Origin: a virus
DNA: 60,641 nt
Strand: one strand, 5' to 3'
Virus record (IMG/VR): IMGVR_UViG_3300018080_001657
Coordinates: 1 to 60,641 of that record
The position numbers were made by a program, and so were the translations under genes. This document shows, piece after piece, positions 23,817-33,257 of this stretch; the stretch's first letter is position 1, and every line of letters starts with the position of its first letter. Below the pieces are notes generated by a model. That model was given only the letters and a program-made list of their open reading frames with translations. It did no database searches and was not told the DNA's origin.

Positions 23817-26027
23817 TTATGTGATATTGATGTTGATTTCTGTCGAGACAGAAGAGATAAGGTTATTAAGTATGTAGCAGACAAGTACGGAGCAGATAAG
23901 GTTGCACAGATTGGCACATATGCATCATTTAAACCTAGAGGTTCATTAAGAGCATTTGCACGTGTAATGGGATACGACCCAAATGTAGGACATGTTCTTG
24001 CAAACATGGTGCCCCCAGACGTATCAGGCAAACAGGCTAAATTTAATGATGTAATAGAAGTCTCTCCTGAAATCTTAAAAACAGAGTGGCCAGACGTAAT
24101 TGACATGGCAAGAAAAGCAGAAGGATTACACAATCAAGCTGGCGTTCATGCTGCTGGTGTGGTTATTTCTGATACACCAATTATGGAAAGAGCACCTTTG
24201 TTTCTTGGCAAGCATAAAGAGATTACAACACAGTTCGATATGCATGACGTAGAAGATATTGGTCTTGTTAAGTATGACTTCTTGGGACTAAGAAATCTTA
24301 CTGTTATTCAAGATACAGTTGATCTCATTAAAAAAACACATGGAGTAGAAATAGATTTTGATAACATCGAAGATAAAGACGAAAAAGTTTATGATGAAAT
24401 ATTTAAACAAGGAAGACTTGAAGGCATCTTTCAATTCGAAACATCTTCTGGATTCAAAGATCTATGTGTACAGGTAAGACCCAAGTCTATTGAAGACCTA
24501 GCTGCTATTACATCTCTGTTTCGTCCTGGTCCACTAGGAACTAAAGATGACGATAATAAAAGCATGGTTGATTACTATGTAATGGGCCGCAGAAAGAACA
24601 AAGGAAAATATCTTATTCCTGAGCTAGAACCAATCCTTAATGAAACATATGGTGTTATGACATATCAAGAACAGATTATGAAAATCTGTACAGATATAGC
24701 TAGCTACACGTTGCCTGAAGCTGATAACATGAGAAAGATTATCGGCAAGAAACTTCCTGAAAAGATGAAGTTAGAGCGAGAAAAATTTGTAAGTGGATGT
24801 ATTAAAAACAATATTGACGAAGCAGTGGCATCAAAACTATTCGATGACATTGAAGGCTTTGCCTCTTATTCGTTCAACAAATCTCATGCCGTTGCATACT
24901 CAATGATTTCATATATGACAGCATGGCTTAAAGCATACTATCCTCATGAGTTCTATACAGCGCTATTGAACTCTACAATTGATAACCAAGACAGGATGGT
25001 TAAATATATTTATGCTGCCAAGGAAGATGGAGTTCCTGTTCTTCCTCCTGATGTAAATAAATCTGGATCTAAATTCACATTAGACGAAGGTACAATTCTA
25101 TTTGGCCTGGTAGGGATAAAAGGAGTTGGAGACAAGGCAGTTGAACACCTTGTAGAAGCTCGGACTGGCATTGAGTTTGGCACGTTGGAGGATCTTGTTA
25201 GAGCAAAGATTAAAAAAAGCGTTCTAGAAGCACTTGCAGAATGCGGCGCGTTAGAAGAGATCACAGATCTTTCTAGAAATCAAATCAAAGATCATGCAGA
25301 AATGCTAATCAAACACTTTAACAAATTGACAAAGTGGGAAGAAAGAGCACAGAGATATGCAGCTAGAGAGCAAGAGATTAAAGACGCTGTAGCAGAGGGC
25401 CATAAGCCTCCTCGTAGATTGCCAAAGCTACCAGACAAACCAGAACTTAAACATATTGAGGCTACCGATCCTCTTAGTAGATATGAAAGAATTAAGCTAG
25501 AGAGAAAGACACTTGGCTTCTACTTGACAGGACATCCATTAGACGATTATCCTGGTGTGGTGAGATTAGCTAAATATACTATATCAGGTCTACGCGGAGG
25601 TGCAGCTAAAGACAAGGAAAAGATTAGTATTCCTGTTGTTGTGTCGTCTGTTACTGAGAAAAGAACTCGTAAAGGAAAAAACTATGCAACATTAATCATA
25701 GAGGATTGTACAGGCCGCATGGAGGCAACAGTTTTTTCAAGGGGTTGGGAGAAAATCAAAAACAGTATCGAAGAAGATATGGTGTGTGTCTTGCAAGGCA
25801 GAATTCATAAAGAGAACTCAGACAACGAGGACTCTCCACCAATTATTAGTATATCCGTTTCTGGCATTAGAAAGGTTAATAATGACGTGTCTAATATGAT
25901 TAAAGACATTGGTATTACTTTACGAGACGGAACAACTGTCACATTTAAACCAAGTGAGAATCAAGATGTTGGTTCTTGGCAGCGTGCAGCTACATATTGT
26001 GACAATCTACAAAGGATGGGATATTAA
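23601..26027 (+). CDS. dnaE: DNA polymerase III alpha, C-terminal part
   Basis: Reading from about residue 73 it is DnaE: CDIDVDFCRDRRDKVIKY with two catalytic aspartates, then LHNQAGVHAAGVVI, KYDFLGLRNLTVI, SLFRPGPLG, YGVMTYQEQIM and FNKSHAVAYSMIS. A helix-hairpin-helix region follows (LVGIKGVGDKAVEHL) and a C-terminal OB fold (SIPVVVSSVTEKRTRKGKNY). Residues 1-72 come from the intervening sequence, so the annotated ATG is probably not the true start. It is the replicative polymerase of the phage. Confidence 0.92.
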   Translation: MRIENKIIKKEYQTNVISEWLELTNEQKAYVSYLLSTNKKYTNTNNSWVLYGLGISDEKPNSAVSRNNDGGGLCDIDVDFCRDRRDKVIKYVADKYGADKVAQIGTYASFKPRGSLRAFARVMGYDPNVGHVLANMVPPDVSGKQAKFNDVIEVSPEILKTEWPDVIDMARKAEGLHNQAGVHAAGVVISDTPIMERAPLFLGKHKEITTQFDMHDVEDIGLVKYDFLGLRNLTVIQDTVDLIKKTHGVEIDFDNIEDKDEKVYDEIFKQGRLEGIFQFETSSGFKDLCVQVRPKSIEDLAAITSLFRPGPLGTKDDDNKSMVDYYVMGRRKNKGKYLIPELEPILNETYGVMTYQEQIMKICTDIASYTLPEADNMRKIIGKKLPEKMKLEREKFVSGCIKNNIDEAVASKLFDDIEGFASYSFNKSHAVAYSMISYMTAWLKAYYPHEFYTALLNSTIDNQDRMVKYIYAAKEDGVPVLPPDVNKSGSKFTLDEGTILFGLVGIKGVGDKAVEHLVEARTGIEFGTLEDLVRAKIKKSVLEALAECGALEEITDLSRNQIKDHAEMLIKHFNKLTKWEERAQRYAAREQEIKDAVAEGHKPPRRLPKLPDKPELKHIEATDPLSRYERIKLERKTLGFYLTGHPLDDYPGVVRLAKYTISGLRGGAAKDKEKISIPVVVSSVTEKRTRKGKNYATLIIEDCTGRMEATVFSRGWEKIKNSIEEDMVCVLQGRIHKENSDNEDSPPIISISVSGIRKVNNDVSNMIKDIGITLRDGTTVTFKPSENQDVGSWQRAATYCDNLQRMGY

Positions 26028-27145
26028 TGTACAAGAAACAGAAAAGTCGCTCATGGTCCTCTAAAGAGAAAGCTCTAGTGATGGAACTTATGGAAGAGAA
26101 CCAAATGTATAGAGACGTATCAGCAGCATTGCTGGCCAAGGGTTATGTTAGGTCACCTGAAGCTATCAGAAAGTTTTTTAAACGAAACGAAAAGAAAGAA
26201 GATTTTGCCGTGTCAGACAAGAAGGAAAAACATATTAATCTGGATGTACAACAAGAACATAGTGATGCTCTGCTGGCAATTGAAGACAAAAGACAACGTC
26301 TCTTTAATATCGTCACAGAAAGATATGAAAAGATTGGCAATCCTACTGGCAAGCTACATAAAGTAGTTTCTATTAGTGATTTACATATACCATGGGTAAA
26401 CGATAATGTTATTGCCGACATGATCAGCAAGCACAGTGATGCCGAAGTGCTAGTCGTTAATGGCGACATCTTAGATCAGTTCTCTGTTTCCAAGTGGCCC
26501 AAGAACAAAGGCGTTATGCTCCGTCACGAGTACGAAATTGGACTAGAGTATGTTAGAGAATTCTCTAAAGTCTTTAAAAAGGTAGTACTTACTAGAGGGA
26601 ATCATGATGACAGACTAGAGTCTTACTTTGCAAGTAATCTAGATCCAGGTATTTGTTTTATGACTCATCCTGACATGCTAGAACGTATTGCTAATGGTTA
26701 TGGATTTAATAAATATGACAAGCTAGAGAAAATGTACGACCTTAGTAATGTGCATTATACTGGTGGGCTGTCAGGCTGGTATGCCAAGGTAGGAAACTGT
26801 ATTTTTGCACACCCCAAAGGCGGAAGTAAGATTCCTATGCGCTCAGCTGTAACAGTTGCAGATTACTTCTTGGAGAAAGAAGACTATGATGCTATTGTTA
26901 TTGGACACACACATAAGATCGGGCAAATTATTTGGAAAGGTAAAATGCTAATTGAACAAGGCTGTTGTTGTGTACCAATGGACTATGAAGCAGATGCAAA
27001 GATGGCATATAGCCAACAAGCATTTGGATATGCAGTTATTTATATGAACAGCAAGGGTCAAGTTCACTTTGACAAAAGCAGACCTGTCTATTATGGTACT
27101 GCAACAGCTGTTGATGCAGACATTAGAATGTCATTAGGAGAATAA
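26027..27145 (+). CDS. calcineurin-like metallophosphoesterase with N-terminal DNA-binding-like domain
   Basis: Metallophosphoesterase motifs are SDLH (117-120), NGDILD (145-150), RGNHDD (190-195) and GHTHK (about 294). The N-terminal 55 residues, SRSWSSKEKALVMELM...SPEAIRKFFKR, look like a Myb/SANT-type helix-turn-helix. The two are joined by a charged helical linker. Such enzymes in phages may be nucleases or phosphatases linked to DNA; the binding-like domain hints at DNA targeting. It overlaps dnaE by one base (TAATG). Confidence 0.8.
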   Translation: MYKKQKSRSWSSKEKALVMELMEENQMYRDVSAALLAKGYVRSPEAIRKFFKRNEKKEDFAVSDKKEKHINLDVQQEHSDALLAIEDKRQRLFNIVTERYEKIGNPTGKLHKVVSISDLHIPWVNDNVIADMISKHSDAEVLVVNGDILDQFSVSKWPKNKGVMLRHEYEIGLEYVREFSKVFKKVVLTRGNHDDRLESYFASNLDPGICFMTHPDMLERIANGYGFNKYDKLEKMYDLSNVHYTGGLSGWYAKVGNCIFAHPKGGSKIPMRSAVTVADYFLEKEDYDAIVIGHTHKIGQIIWKGKMLIEQGCCCVPMDYEADAKMAYSQQAFGYAVIYMNSKGQVHFDKSRPVYYGTATAVDADIRMSLGE

Positions 27146-27146
27146 T

Positions 27147-27632
27147 ATGGACACAAAAGACATGGATCAGTTGATTCAAATCGCTGGCGGACAGACACCA
27201 CAGGACAACCCTGTTGGAAATCTAGCCAAGCTAGTTAAGCAAATGAAAAACATTACTGGGTACTTACATCACCTAGAGAGTGGTGTTGTTGCTATGTCTC
27301 ATGAGCTTCAGGCACAAGGGCTTGGGTTACAAATGCTAATGAGAATTTTAATTGAGAAGGGTCATTGTACAGAAGAAGAGATCAAAAAATATCATAATAC
27401 GTATGTCTTTGAACCAATGCAAAAGATGGCCAAAGAAATGCAAGACAAAATGGCAGAAGCCGAAAAGGTTGCAAAGGCCAAAGGCACACAAGAAGTATTA
27501 ACAGCAGAAGAAACACCAGAGATGCCACCAACTCTAGACGAAACAAATGAAGATGAGCATAGTGATGTAGTTTTGGCTTCTGAAAGAGCCAATAACGTAG
27601 TGAGGTTTCCAAGTGACAGACAAGATAGTTAA
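27147..27632 (+). CDS. hypothetical acidic helical protein
   Basis: The 161-residue protein has a helical core (about 25-120) rich in Met, Gln and Lys, then an acidic proline-containing tail (ETPEMPPTLDETNEDEHSD). The end overlaps the next GTG start by 20 bases. No family was recognised. Confidence 0.65.
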   Translation: MDTKDMDQLIQIAGGQTPQDNPVGNLAKLVKQMKNITGYLHHLESGVVAMSHELQAQGLGLQMLMRILIEKGHCTEEEIKKYHNTYVFEPMQKMAKEMQDKMAEAEKVAKAKGTQEVLTAEETPEMPPTLDETNEDEHSDVVLASERANNVVRFPSDRQDS

Positions 27633-27864
27633 CATTCCTGAGGGACAATGGGTTGATTTCATTAATATTCTGTATGCATCTATAGAGCATATCGCACATA
27701 CAGAAAATAACCGTGGAATCATGATGACCTTACGCCAAATCGTAGGCGATTCGTTCCACAAAGGAGAAGTCCTTGTAGTAGATGGAAAGATTGTGCCCAG
27801 GGACTATTTTAAAAATGACAAAAGAACTTCTATTCTCAGTAACAAAGAAAGATCTAGTACTTGA
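27613..27864 (+). CDS. hypothetical protein
   Basis: The 83-residue frame begins with GTG at 27613, with a gagg-like site upstream. It has an N-terminal helix and a beta-like FHKGEVLVVDGKIVPRDYF. It overlaps both neighbours (20 and 50 bases). It is reasonable as a coupled gene but of unknown function. Confidence 0.5.
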   Translation: MTDKIVNIPEGQWVDFINILYASIEHIAHTENNRGIMMTLRQIVGDSFHKGEVLVVDGKIVPRDYFKNDKRTSILSNKERSST

Positions 27865-28168
27865 ATACTTTAGTGGTTCAGGTGCTGGCGGACAACATAG
27901 AAACAAATGCCAAAACAGTTGTAGATGTAAGCACCCACCAAGTGGAGCAGTAGGCTCTTGCCAAGAACATAGAAGCAAAATTCAAAATACAAAGATTGCT
28001 TTTCGTAGAATGGTACAGTCAAAAGAATTTCAAGAGTGGATAAGAATAGAGTCAGCCAGAGCGACAGGACAGCTGACACTAACCAAAGACGAAGTAGATC
28101 GTGGAATAACAAAAAACATTAAGGTTGAAGTTAAGAAAAACGGTCGCTGGGTAGAGGAAAGGCAATAA
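27815..28168 (+). CDS. GGQ-domain peptidyl-tRNA hydrolase / release-factor-like protein
   Basis: The start at 27815 gives 117 residues. GSGAGGQHRNKC (21-32) holds the GGQ motif of class I release factors, followed by HPPSGAV and QEHRSKIQNTKIAFRRM (RF: HLPTGIVV, DERSQHKNKAKAL). Codon-recognition domains are missing, so it resembles ArfB/PrfH/C12orf65-type rescue factors. An extra pair of cysteines (CQNSCRC) sits just after the GGQ. It probably frees stalled ribosomes or cuts peptidyl-tRNA. Confidence 0.8.
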   Translation: MTKELLFSVTKKDLVLEYFSGSGAGGQHRNKCQNSCRCKHPPSGAVGSCQEHRSKIQNTKIAFRRMVQSKEFQEWIRIESARATGQLTLTKDEVDRGITKNIKVEVKKNGRWVEERQ

Positions 28169-28172
28169 TATA

Positions 28173-29117
28173 ATGACAGATACACAAGAGTTCTCAGTTG
28201 TAGCAGCTGAGGACGCATATGTAGTTAAGCCTAAAGGGCTTTATAGGCATAGACCAGGGCTACATCCAACAGAAGCATCAGTTGAATTTACAGAAGACAA
28301 CAGAAAGCTTGTTGTCGGCAAGTGTATGCGAGCTGCATGGTATAGAAGCATGGAAGTACGCAAGACAGAAAGTGCATCGGCAGGACTAATGCAGAAGGCA
28401 CATCTTGGCAAGTGGGACGAACAAGGCATCGTAGACAGATGGAAAGAAATGAGTATTTGGTATGACAATAACATTAAGTTCTATCAAAAGAGCCATTTCT
28501 TATCAGGAGAAATTGATGCAGTATTAAAGAACCCTAATACTGGTGGGCTTATTGGTATGGAAGTTAAATCTTTCTACGGATATTATGCCAACAAAATGGT
28601 TACTGGTGCCAAGAGAGAACAAACTCCTGGAGTTCCTAAAGAACCACAGTTCTTGCAGGCAATCATTTATGCTTGGGAGTACAGAGACATACTAGAAGAG
28701 TTTAGACTATATTACATTGAGCGTGGAGATGGACATAGAGTAGAGTTCCGTGTAGGTTTTGACGAAAGACCTGACGGCAAACACCAGGCATGGTGGCAAC
28801 AAATAGATGGCAAATACTGGAACTATTTTGTCCCAGATAAAGTATTTCAACCATATACCATTGAGGACATCTATGACAGGTATACTCTTTTGTTACAAAA
28901 GCTTAAAAATAAAGAACTTCCTGGTAAAGATTTCTCTGGTAAGTGGGACGACGAAACTGTAGAGTGGATGTGGACACATGGCAGACTCGGCAAAACAAAG
29001 TACCAGGCCTGGACAAAGAACTCATCAAAGAATCCTGTTGGCGACTGGCAATGTTCATATTGTGACTACAAGGCTCAATGTATGCAAGACGAACTAACAG
29101 CAGCTGCAACAGACTAG
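28173..29117 (+). CDS. Cas4/RecB-type PD-(D/E)XK nuclease with Fe-S cysteines
   Basis: The nuclease core is SGEIDAVLKN...LIGMEVKSF (D in EIDA, E-x-K in MEVKS). A cysteine in VGKCMRAAWYR and the C-terminal CSYCDYKAQC fit the four-cysteine iron-sulfur site of Cas4/AddB nucleases. A QFLQAIIYAWEY motif (QxxxY) follows the core. At 314 residues it is a stand-alone exonuclease, likely for DNA end processing or recombination next to RecA and the primase. A second likely relative lies at 32505. Confidence 0.78.
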   Translation: MTDTQEFSVVAAEDAYVVKPKGLYRHRPGLHPTEASVEFTEDNRKLVVGKCMRAAWYRSMEVRKTESASAGLMQKAHLGKWDEQGIVDRWKEMSIWYDNNIKFYQKSHFLSGEIDAVLKNPNTGGLIGMEVKSFYGYYANKMVTGAKREQTPGVPKEPQFLQAIIYAWEYRDILEEFRLYYIERGDGHRVEFRVGFDERPDGKHQAWWQQIDGKYWNYFVPDKVFQPYTIEDIYDRYTLLLQKLKNKELPGKDFSGKWDDETVEWMWTHGRLGKTKYQAWTKNSSKNPVGDWQCSYCDYKAQCMQDELTAAATD

Positions 29118-29127
29118 AGAGGCTAAT

Positions 29128-29715
29128 ATGAAAATTGGAGTAGACATGGATGGAGTTTTGGCAAACTTCACAAGTGCAGCATTACGTAATGTAAAGAAGA
29201 AATGGAATATTGATATTACATATGAAGAGATGCTAGAGCCTAGGCTTAGCGAAATGATATTAAATCATTTGCCGGAGTCAAAAATGTCTGGCAGAGATAT
29301 CTATAAGCATATTGCACCTAAAGGTTTCTTCGAAGATTTAGATCCATATCCTGGTGCAATTGATGCACTTAAAGAACTTAGCAAAATACATGAAGTAACT
29401 ATTGTCACAAAACCTCTTGAATGGGAAAACTGTCCAGGAGAAAAATACTCTTGGTTAAAGAAACATCTTGGATACCACCCTAAAATCGTGCTGGTTAGTT
29501 CTATGGAAATCAAAGGAATGATTGATGTTGATGTTATGATTGATGACGACCCAAGAGTTATTAAAAATCTTTCGACAGCTATGCCTATTGTTGTGCAGCA
29601 CCCATGGAACAGAGAGTTCTTAAAATTTGAAGCAGTTCACTCGGTAGGTAATTTTAGCCAAGTACCTGCTCTTCTTAGCAGGGTAGCGCCCTTACTATTT
29701 AACCCAACCTATTAG
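29128..29715 (+). CDS. HAD-type 5'(3')-deoxyribonucleotidase
   Basis: It starts with the HAD motif IGVDMDGVLANF (DxDGV) and has ITYEEM, a GFFEDLDPYPGAIDALKEL cap region, TIVTKP (motif II Thr), and DVMIDDDPRVIKNL (motif IV). The 195-residue length fits NT5C-type nucleotidases, which dephosphorylate deoxynucleoside monophosphates. I considered GmhB, the heptose bisphosphate phosphatase, but the NT5C-like cap and late motif favour a nucleotidase. Confidence 0.78.
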   Translation: MKIGVDMDGVLANFTSAALRNVKKKWNIDITYEEMLEPRLSEMILNHLPESKMSGRDIYKHIAPKGFFEDLDPYPGAIDALKELSKIHEVTIVTKPLEWENCPGEKYSWLKKHLGYHPKIVLVSSMEIKGMIDVDVMIDDDPRVIKNLSTAMPIVVQHPWNREFLKFEAVHSVGNFSQVPALLSRVAPLLFNPTY

Positions 29716-29726
29716 GAGAATATAAT

Positions 29727-32177
29727 ATGAAACCAAGACTAATCAATCTTGAAGAAACTACAAGAGTAATCAGACCGTACTTAGAACAGTATCTACAAGA
29801 ACATGGGATTGATCCGTCAAAAAACTTTAGCTGTCTTAACCCAAAACATACAGATTCTTCTCCGTCTATGACGTGCAAACAAGTACCTGAGAGAGCATTC
29901 TGTTTTGGTTGTGGTTATACAGCTGACATCTTTGCCGCTGCAAGCTGTATTGAAGGAAAACCTAGTACTGGCATTGGATATATAGAAGACAATGTATTAT
30001 ATTTAGCAGAGAAATATGGCATTCAGGTCAAACTAAGTGACCTTACGCCAGAAGAACTTTATGAATACCGTACATATCAGGCATATAAAATGGCTGCTGA
30101 ACTAGTAGCTGACCCAAACTTTGGAGACTACTCGGTAGTTGACAAAGAAATTGACAGAAGAGGGTGGGACAAAAACAAAATAGCTGAGTGGGGCATTGGT
30201 ACAATTGATTTTAATGAGTTTAGAGAGAAACTAAAAGCTGCGGGCTATGAACCTAAGTTTCTTGGCGGAATAGACCTAGACAGATCAAATCTATTCAATT
30301 CAAACAACTTGTTGTTTACTGTATATGATGACCAGGGACGACCAGTAGGGTTTTCTGCTAAAAATCTTAAATACAATGGAGATGGTCATAGTGGACCTAA
30401 GTACATCAACACAAGAGGTACTGGCCTGGAGTGTGCAATCTTTAAGAAGGGCGAAAGACTCTATGGATATGAGATTGCCAAAGAAGCTCCAGACCCATTA
30501 TATATCTTTGAAGGCCAGGCAGATGTAATCACTGCCAGGCATCATGGCCTTATGAACTGTTGCTGTGGCATGGGTACAGCACTAACAGACCATCATATTA
30601 CACTGTTAAAGAAACATGGCTCTTTCAATATAGTTTTGGTATATGACTCTGATAAAGCAGGAGAGCTAGCGGCACAAAAAGCCTTAGATGAAAAATTTGG
30701 CAAAGAGAAAGACTTTAGGGTTAAGTTGTGTCAGCTGCCAGCTGGACAAGACCCAGATGAATTGATCAGAACACATGGATTCGATGAATTCGTAAGGCTT
30801 AAAAGATGGACTGCCTTCGAGTGGCGAATGATGAAGTTCGTAGAAGACTTTGGTGGCGATCTAGATGACGACCAGAGAAGAGAAGTAGCCGAGAAAATGA
30901 TTCCAATCATTGTTGCTGAGATGAGCCATATTCGACAAGAAGAAATGGCTAAACAAGTAGCAAAGATGACTGGCTATGACCTTACCACTATTGTGTCAGA
31001 AGTCAGAAGACAAAAGAACGAGAAAGATGCAGAGGTTCAAACCAAGAAGAAGAATCTTATTGAAGCACTGCTTACAGATGTAAAGAAGAATCCAAATGAT
31101 GCAGAGTTAGCACTGGCCCAGTGTCAAAATGCTATTAGTGACATCAATAAGTCTTTGCAGGTAGAGAACGAAGAGTCTTCTACTGTCTCTGCTATTGCTT
31201 CACTGAAAGAAGCAGATGAAATGAAGACAGGAGAATTTGCAGGCTTCTTCTTAAAGGCAGATGGACTTGGTGGTATTGGCGCTAGAATGGATGATGACTG
31301 GAAACGTGACAATCTTATGTTTGTTGGAGGCTCAGAGCAAGCTGGCAAGACTACTTTCTGTGCACAGTTGGCATATGAAATTGCTGACGATAAGAAGAAT
31401 GACGCTATTTGTATCTACCATTCTATTGATGATGCTAAAAAGTCTATCATTTACAAGTGGATATGCAACGCTTCTGAAGATAAAAGACTGACACTTAACA
31501 TGGTTAGCAATCCTAACTACTGGGCCTTACAGCCAGGCTGTGAATTCGTGCATGAGGCCAGAGAGAAGGCCTATCGCAAGGTCTTAAAGATGGTAAAGAA
31601 CGGTCAGCTAGTTGTAAAAGACTCAAGTGACGGATCTTCTGTTTCTTATGCCGAGAATGTAGTTAGGTATTACAGAGAACTGTATCCTGAAAAGAATATT
31701 GTGTTGTTTATTGATAACTTTCATAAGTTACCGGATTATTCTGAAATTCAAGGACACGAAAGAGTAAAAAGACTATCAAATCATTTGAAAAATATGGCCG
31801 TAGCACATAATATTACTATTATTTGTACTGTCGAGTACAGAAAGCTACAAGCAGGAGAGAAACCAACAAATCTAGCCATTGCAGAGTCACGTTCTTTGGC
31901 CTACGATTCTACTGTTATTGTTCACTTGCATAATGACATGCATCACAAGGGAGAACAGGAGTCTGTGCTCGTGCATCAAGATGAGGACGGTAAATTACTG
32001 CCAAGAATCTGGTGTAAGTTCGGTAAGAACAAAGTGTCTGGCTATGAAGGCAGAGAGTTCTTAGACCTGCATCCAGCTGGTGCCAGAATGTCTTCAGTAC
32101 AGATAGAGATTGCCGAACAAGAACAAAGAGACAGGCTAGCATATCTAAAAGAGAATCATGCAACAGAACAATATTAA
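29727..32177 (+). CDS. primase-helicase (T7 gp4-like)
   Basis: The N-terminal CHC2-type zinc finger uses C36, H41, C59 and C62. A Toprim primase domain follows, with LYIFEGQADVITA and LVYDSDKAGELAA. A RecA/DnaB-type helicase domain starts near residue 530: GGSEQAGKTTF (Walker A, about 534-544), IVLFIDNFHKL (Walker B) and ICTVEYRKL. The 816-residue protein therefore lays primers and unwinds DNA in one chain. It partners the DnaE polymerase. Confidence 0.88.
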   Translation: MKPRLINLEETTRVIRPYLEQYLQEHGIDPSKNFSCLNPKHTDSSPSMTCKQVPERAFCFGCGYTADIFAAASCIEGKPSTGIGYIEDNVLYLAEKYGIQVKLSDLTPEELYEYRTYQAYKMAAELVADPNFGDYSVVDKEIDRRGWDKNKIAEWGIGTIDFNEFREKLKAAGYEPKFLGGIDLDRSNLFNSNNLLFTVYDDQGRPVGFSAKNLKYNGDGHSGPKYINTRGTGLECAIFKKGERLYGYEIAKEAPDPLYIFEGQADVITARHHGLMNCCCGMGTALTDHHITLLKKHGSFNIVLVYDSDKAGELAAQKALDEKFGKEKDFRVKLCQLPAGQDPDELIRTHGFDEFVRLKRWTAFEWRMMKFVEDFGGDLDDDQRREVAEKMIPIIVAEMSHIRQEEMAKQVAKMTGYDLTTIVSEVRRQKNEKDAEVQTKKKNLIEALLTDVKKNPNDAELALAQCQNAISDINKSLQVENEESSTVSAIASLKEADEMKTGEFAGFFLKADGLGGIGARMDDDWKRDNLMFVGGSEQAGKTTFCAQLAYEIADDKKNDAICIYHSIDDAKKSIIYKWICNASEDKRLTLNMVSNPNYWALQPGCEFVHEAREKAYRKVLKMVKNGQLVVKDSSDGSSVSYAENVVRYYRELYPEKNIVLFIDNFHKLPDYSEIQGHERVKRLSNHLKNMAVAHNITIICTVEYRKLQAGEKPTNLAIAESRSLAYDSTVIVHLHNDMHHKGEQESVLVHQDEDGKLLPRIWCKFGKNKVSGYEGREFLDLHPAGARMSSVQIEIAEQEQRDRLAYLKENHATEQY

Positions 32178-32186
32178 GAGGTGTTA

Positions 32187-32342
32187 ATGAAACAAATTAT
32201 AAAAACAAGTGGACTGCTAACAGGCATTACTGTTATTAATAACTTAGATGCTGCTATGGAGTTCACGTCTGAAAAGGTGAAAGATATAGCCGACATCTTA
32301 GAACAAATTGATAACAATCTGGAGGTTGAAAAGAATGACTAA
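32187..32342 (+). CDS. hypothetical small protein
   Basis: A 51-residue frame from 32187, preceded by agagg, overlaps the next ATG by eight bases. It is mostly helical and acidic (ADILEQIDNNLEVEK). No family was recognised. Confidence 0.55.
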   Translation: MKQIIKTSGLLTGITVINNLDAAMEFTSEKVKDIADILEQIDNNLEVEKND

Positions 32343-32505
32343 AAGCTACGTATGTGGTGCATGTGGACAAGAAGTAAACAAATATAAAGATCAGTGCCCT
32401 TACTGTAAGGCATCTGGTGATAATCTTGTGGCAAATCCTTGGGGTATGGGAGACTTTGAAGACTACGATGACCTAGATGGCTACGGATACGACGACACAG
32501 AGTAA
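32335..32505 (+). CDS. small zinc-ribbon protein with acidic tail
   Basis: The start at 32335 has ggagg upstream. The 56-residue product holds CGAC and CPYC knuckles 12 residues apart, then a run rich in Asp and Tyr (DFEDYDDLDGYGYDD). Its stop overlaps the next ATG (TAATG). It is a rubredoxin-like zinc ribbon; the partner is unknown. Confidence 0.65.
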   Translation: MTKSYVCGACGQEVNKYKDQCPYCKASGDNLVANPWGMGDFEDYDDLDGYGYDDTE

Positions 32506-33257
32506 TGATTTTTACTCCAACAGACATAGCATGTTTCTTGTACTGTCCTATGCTCCCTAAGGGGTCAGAATACCTTGTGTATGAGAAAAGTACTGTGTTT
32601 GAGTCATGTGTGGGCAATGCCATTGTGGAAGCAGAACGTGGTTGTTTGCTAAATGATAGCGAAATCAACCCAAGAATGATAAACAAGGCATGGGACAATA
32701 CCTGGTGGCCTGTCTGTGCAACTCATAAGATTCCATTTAAAAAAGCTCAAGACAAAACAGTCAAAGCAGGACCTTACTTCTTGGACTATTGCAAATATGA
32801 CATCTCAGATTTCTTACATCCAACTGTAGCTGTAGATATAGACGTACAAGTCCCTGTAGGACAAAGTGTCCTTCATGCTCACGTTGATTTGATGAAAGTA
32901 GACCTTACTGTATCAAACAAGAACATGATGTTAATAGACTTTAGCAAGAAGGGAATGAAAACTTTTGATGCTGGACTAGATCCAGGAATCGCTGCAACTG
33001 CCATGGCATTTCATAGAGGTGTCAAAGAGACAATACAATATGTTTTAGTTGAAGTTGACGAAAATACAGAGAAACTGTTCGTAACTTCTGCTGTTTTTAG
33101 ACCATCTGACATAGAGAATATAAAGAAAATGATATCTTATGTTGAGAATAGTATGCGCAATGGAGTATCTTATGGTAATAGATGGAAATGTAAGGAGTGT
33201 AAAGCGTGTCCAAGTTTCAAATACTTAATGAAAGAAGATTCCCTCTTAAGACAATAG
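32505..33257 (+). CDS. second Cas4-like PD-(D/E)XK nuclease (probable)
   Basis: The N-terminal DIACFLYCP and the C-terminal CKECKACPSF give cysteines where Cas4-like iron-sulfur nucleases have them. Between are LHAHVDLMKVD and MMLIDFSKKG, which could be the D and D-x-K core. The match is weaker than for the gene at 28173, since the usual E-x-K is D-F-S-K. It may be a diverged or inactive paralogue. Confidence 0.55.
   Translation: MIFTPTDIACFLYCPMLPKGSEYLVYEKSTVFESCVGNAIVEAERGCLLNDSEINPRMINKAWDNTWWPVCATHKIPFKKAQDKTVKAGPYFLDYCKYDISDFLHPTVAVDIDVQVPVGQSVLHAHVDLMKVDLTVSNKNMMLIDFSKKGMKTFDAGLDPGIAATAMAFHRGVKETIQYVLVEVDENTEKLFVTSAVFRPSDIENIKKMISYVENSMRNGVSYGNRWKCKECKACPSFKYLMKEDSLLRQ

Noticed and set aside
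29128-29715. GmhB-type heptose bisphosphate phosphatase
   Set aside because: It is a HAD protein, and heptose synthesis would need GmhB, but the cap and late motifs fit a 5'(3')-deoxyribonucleotidase better.
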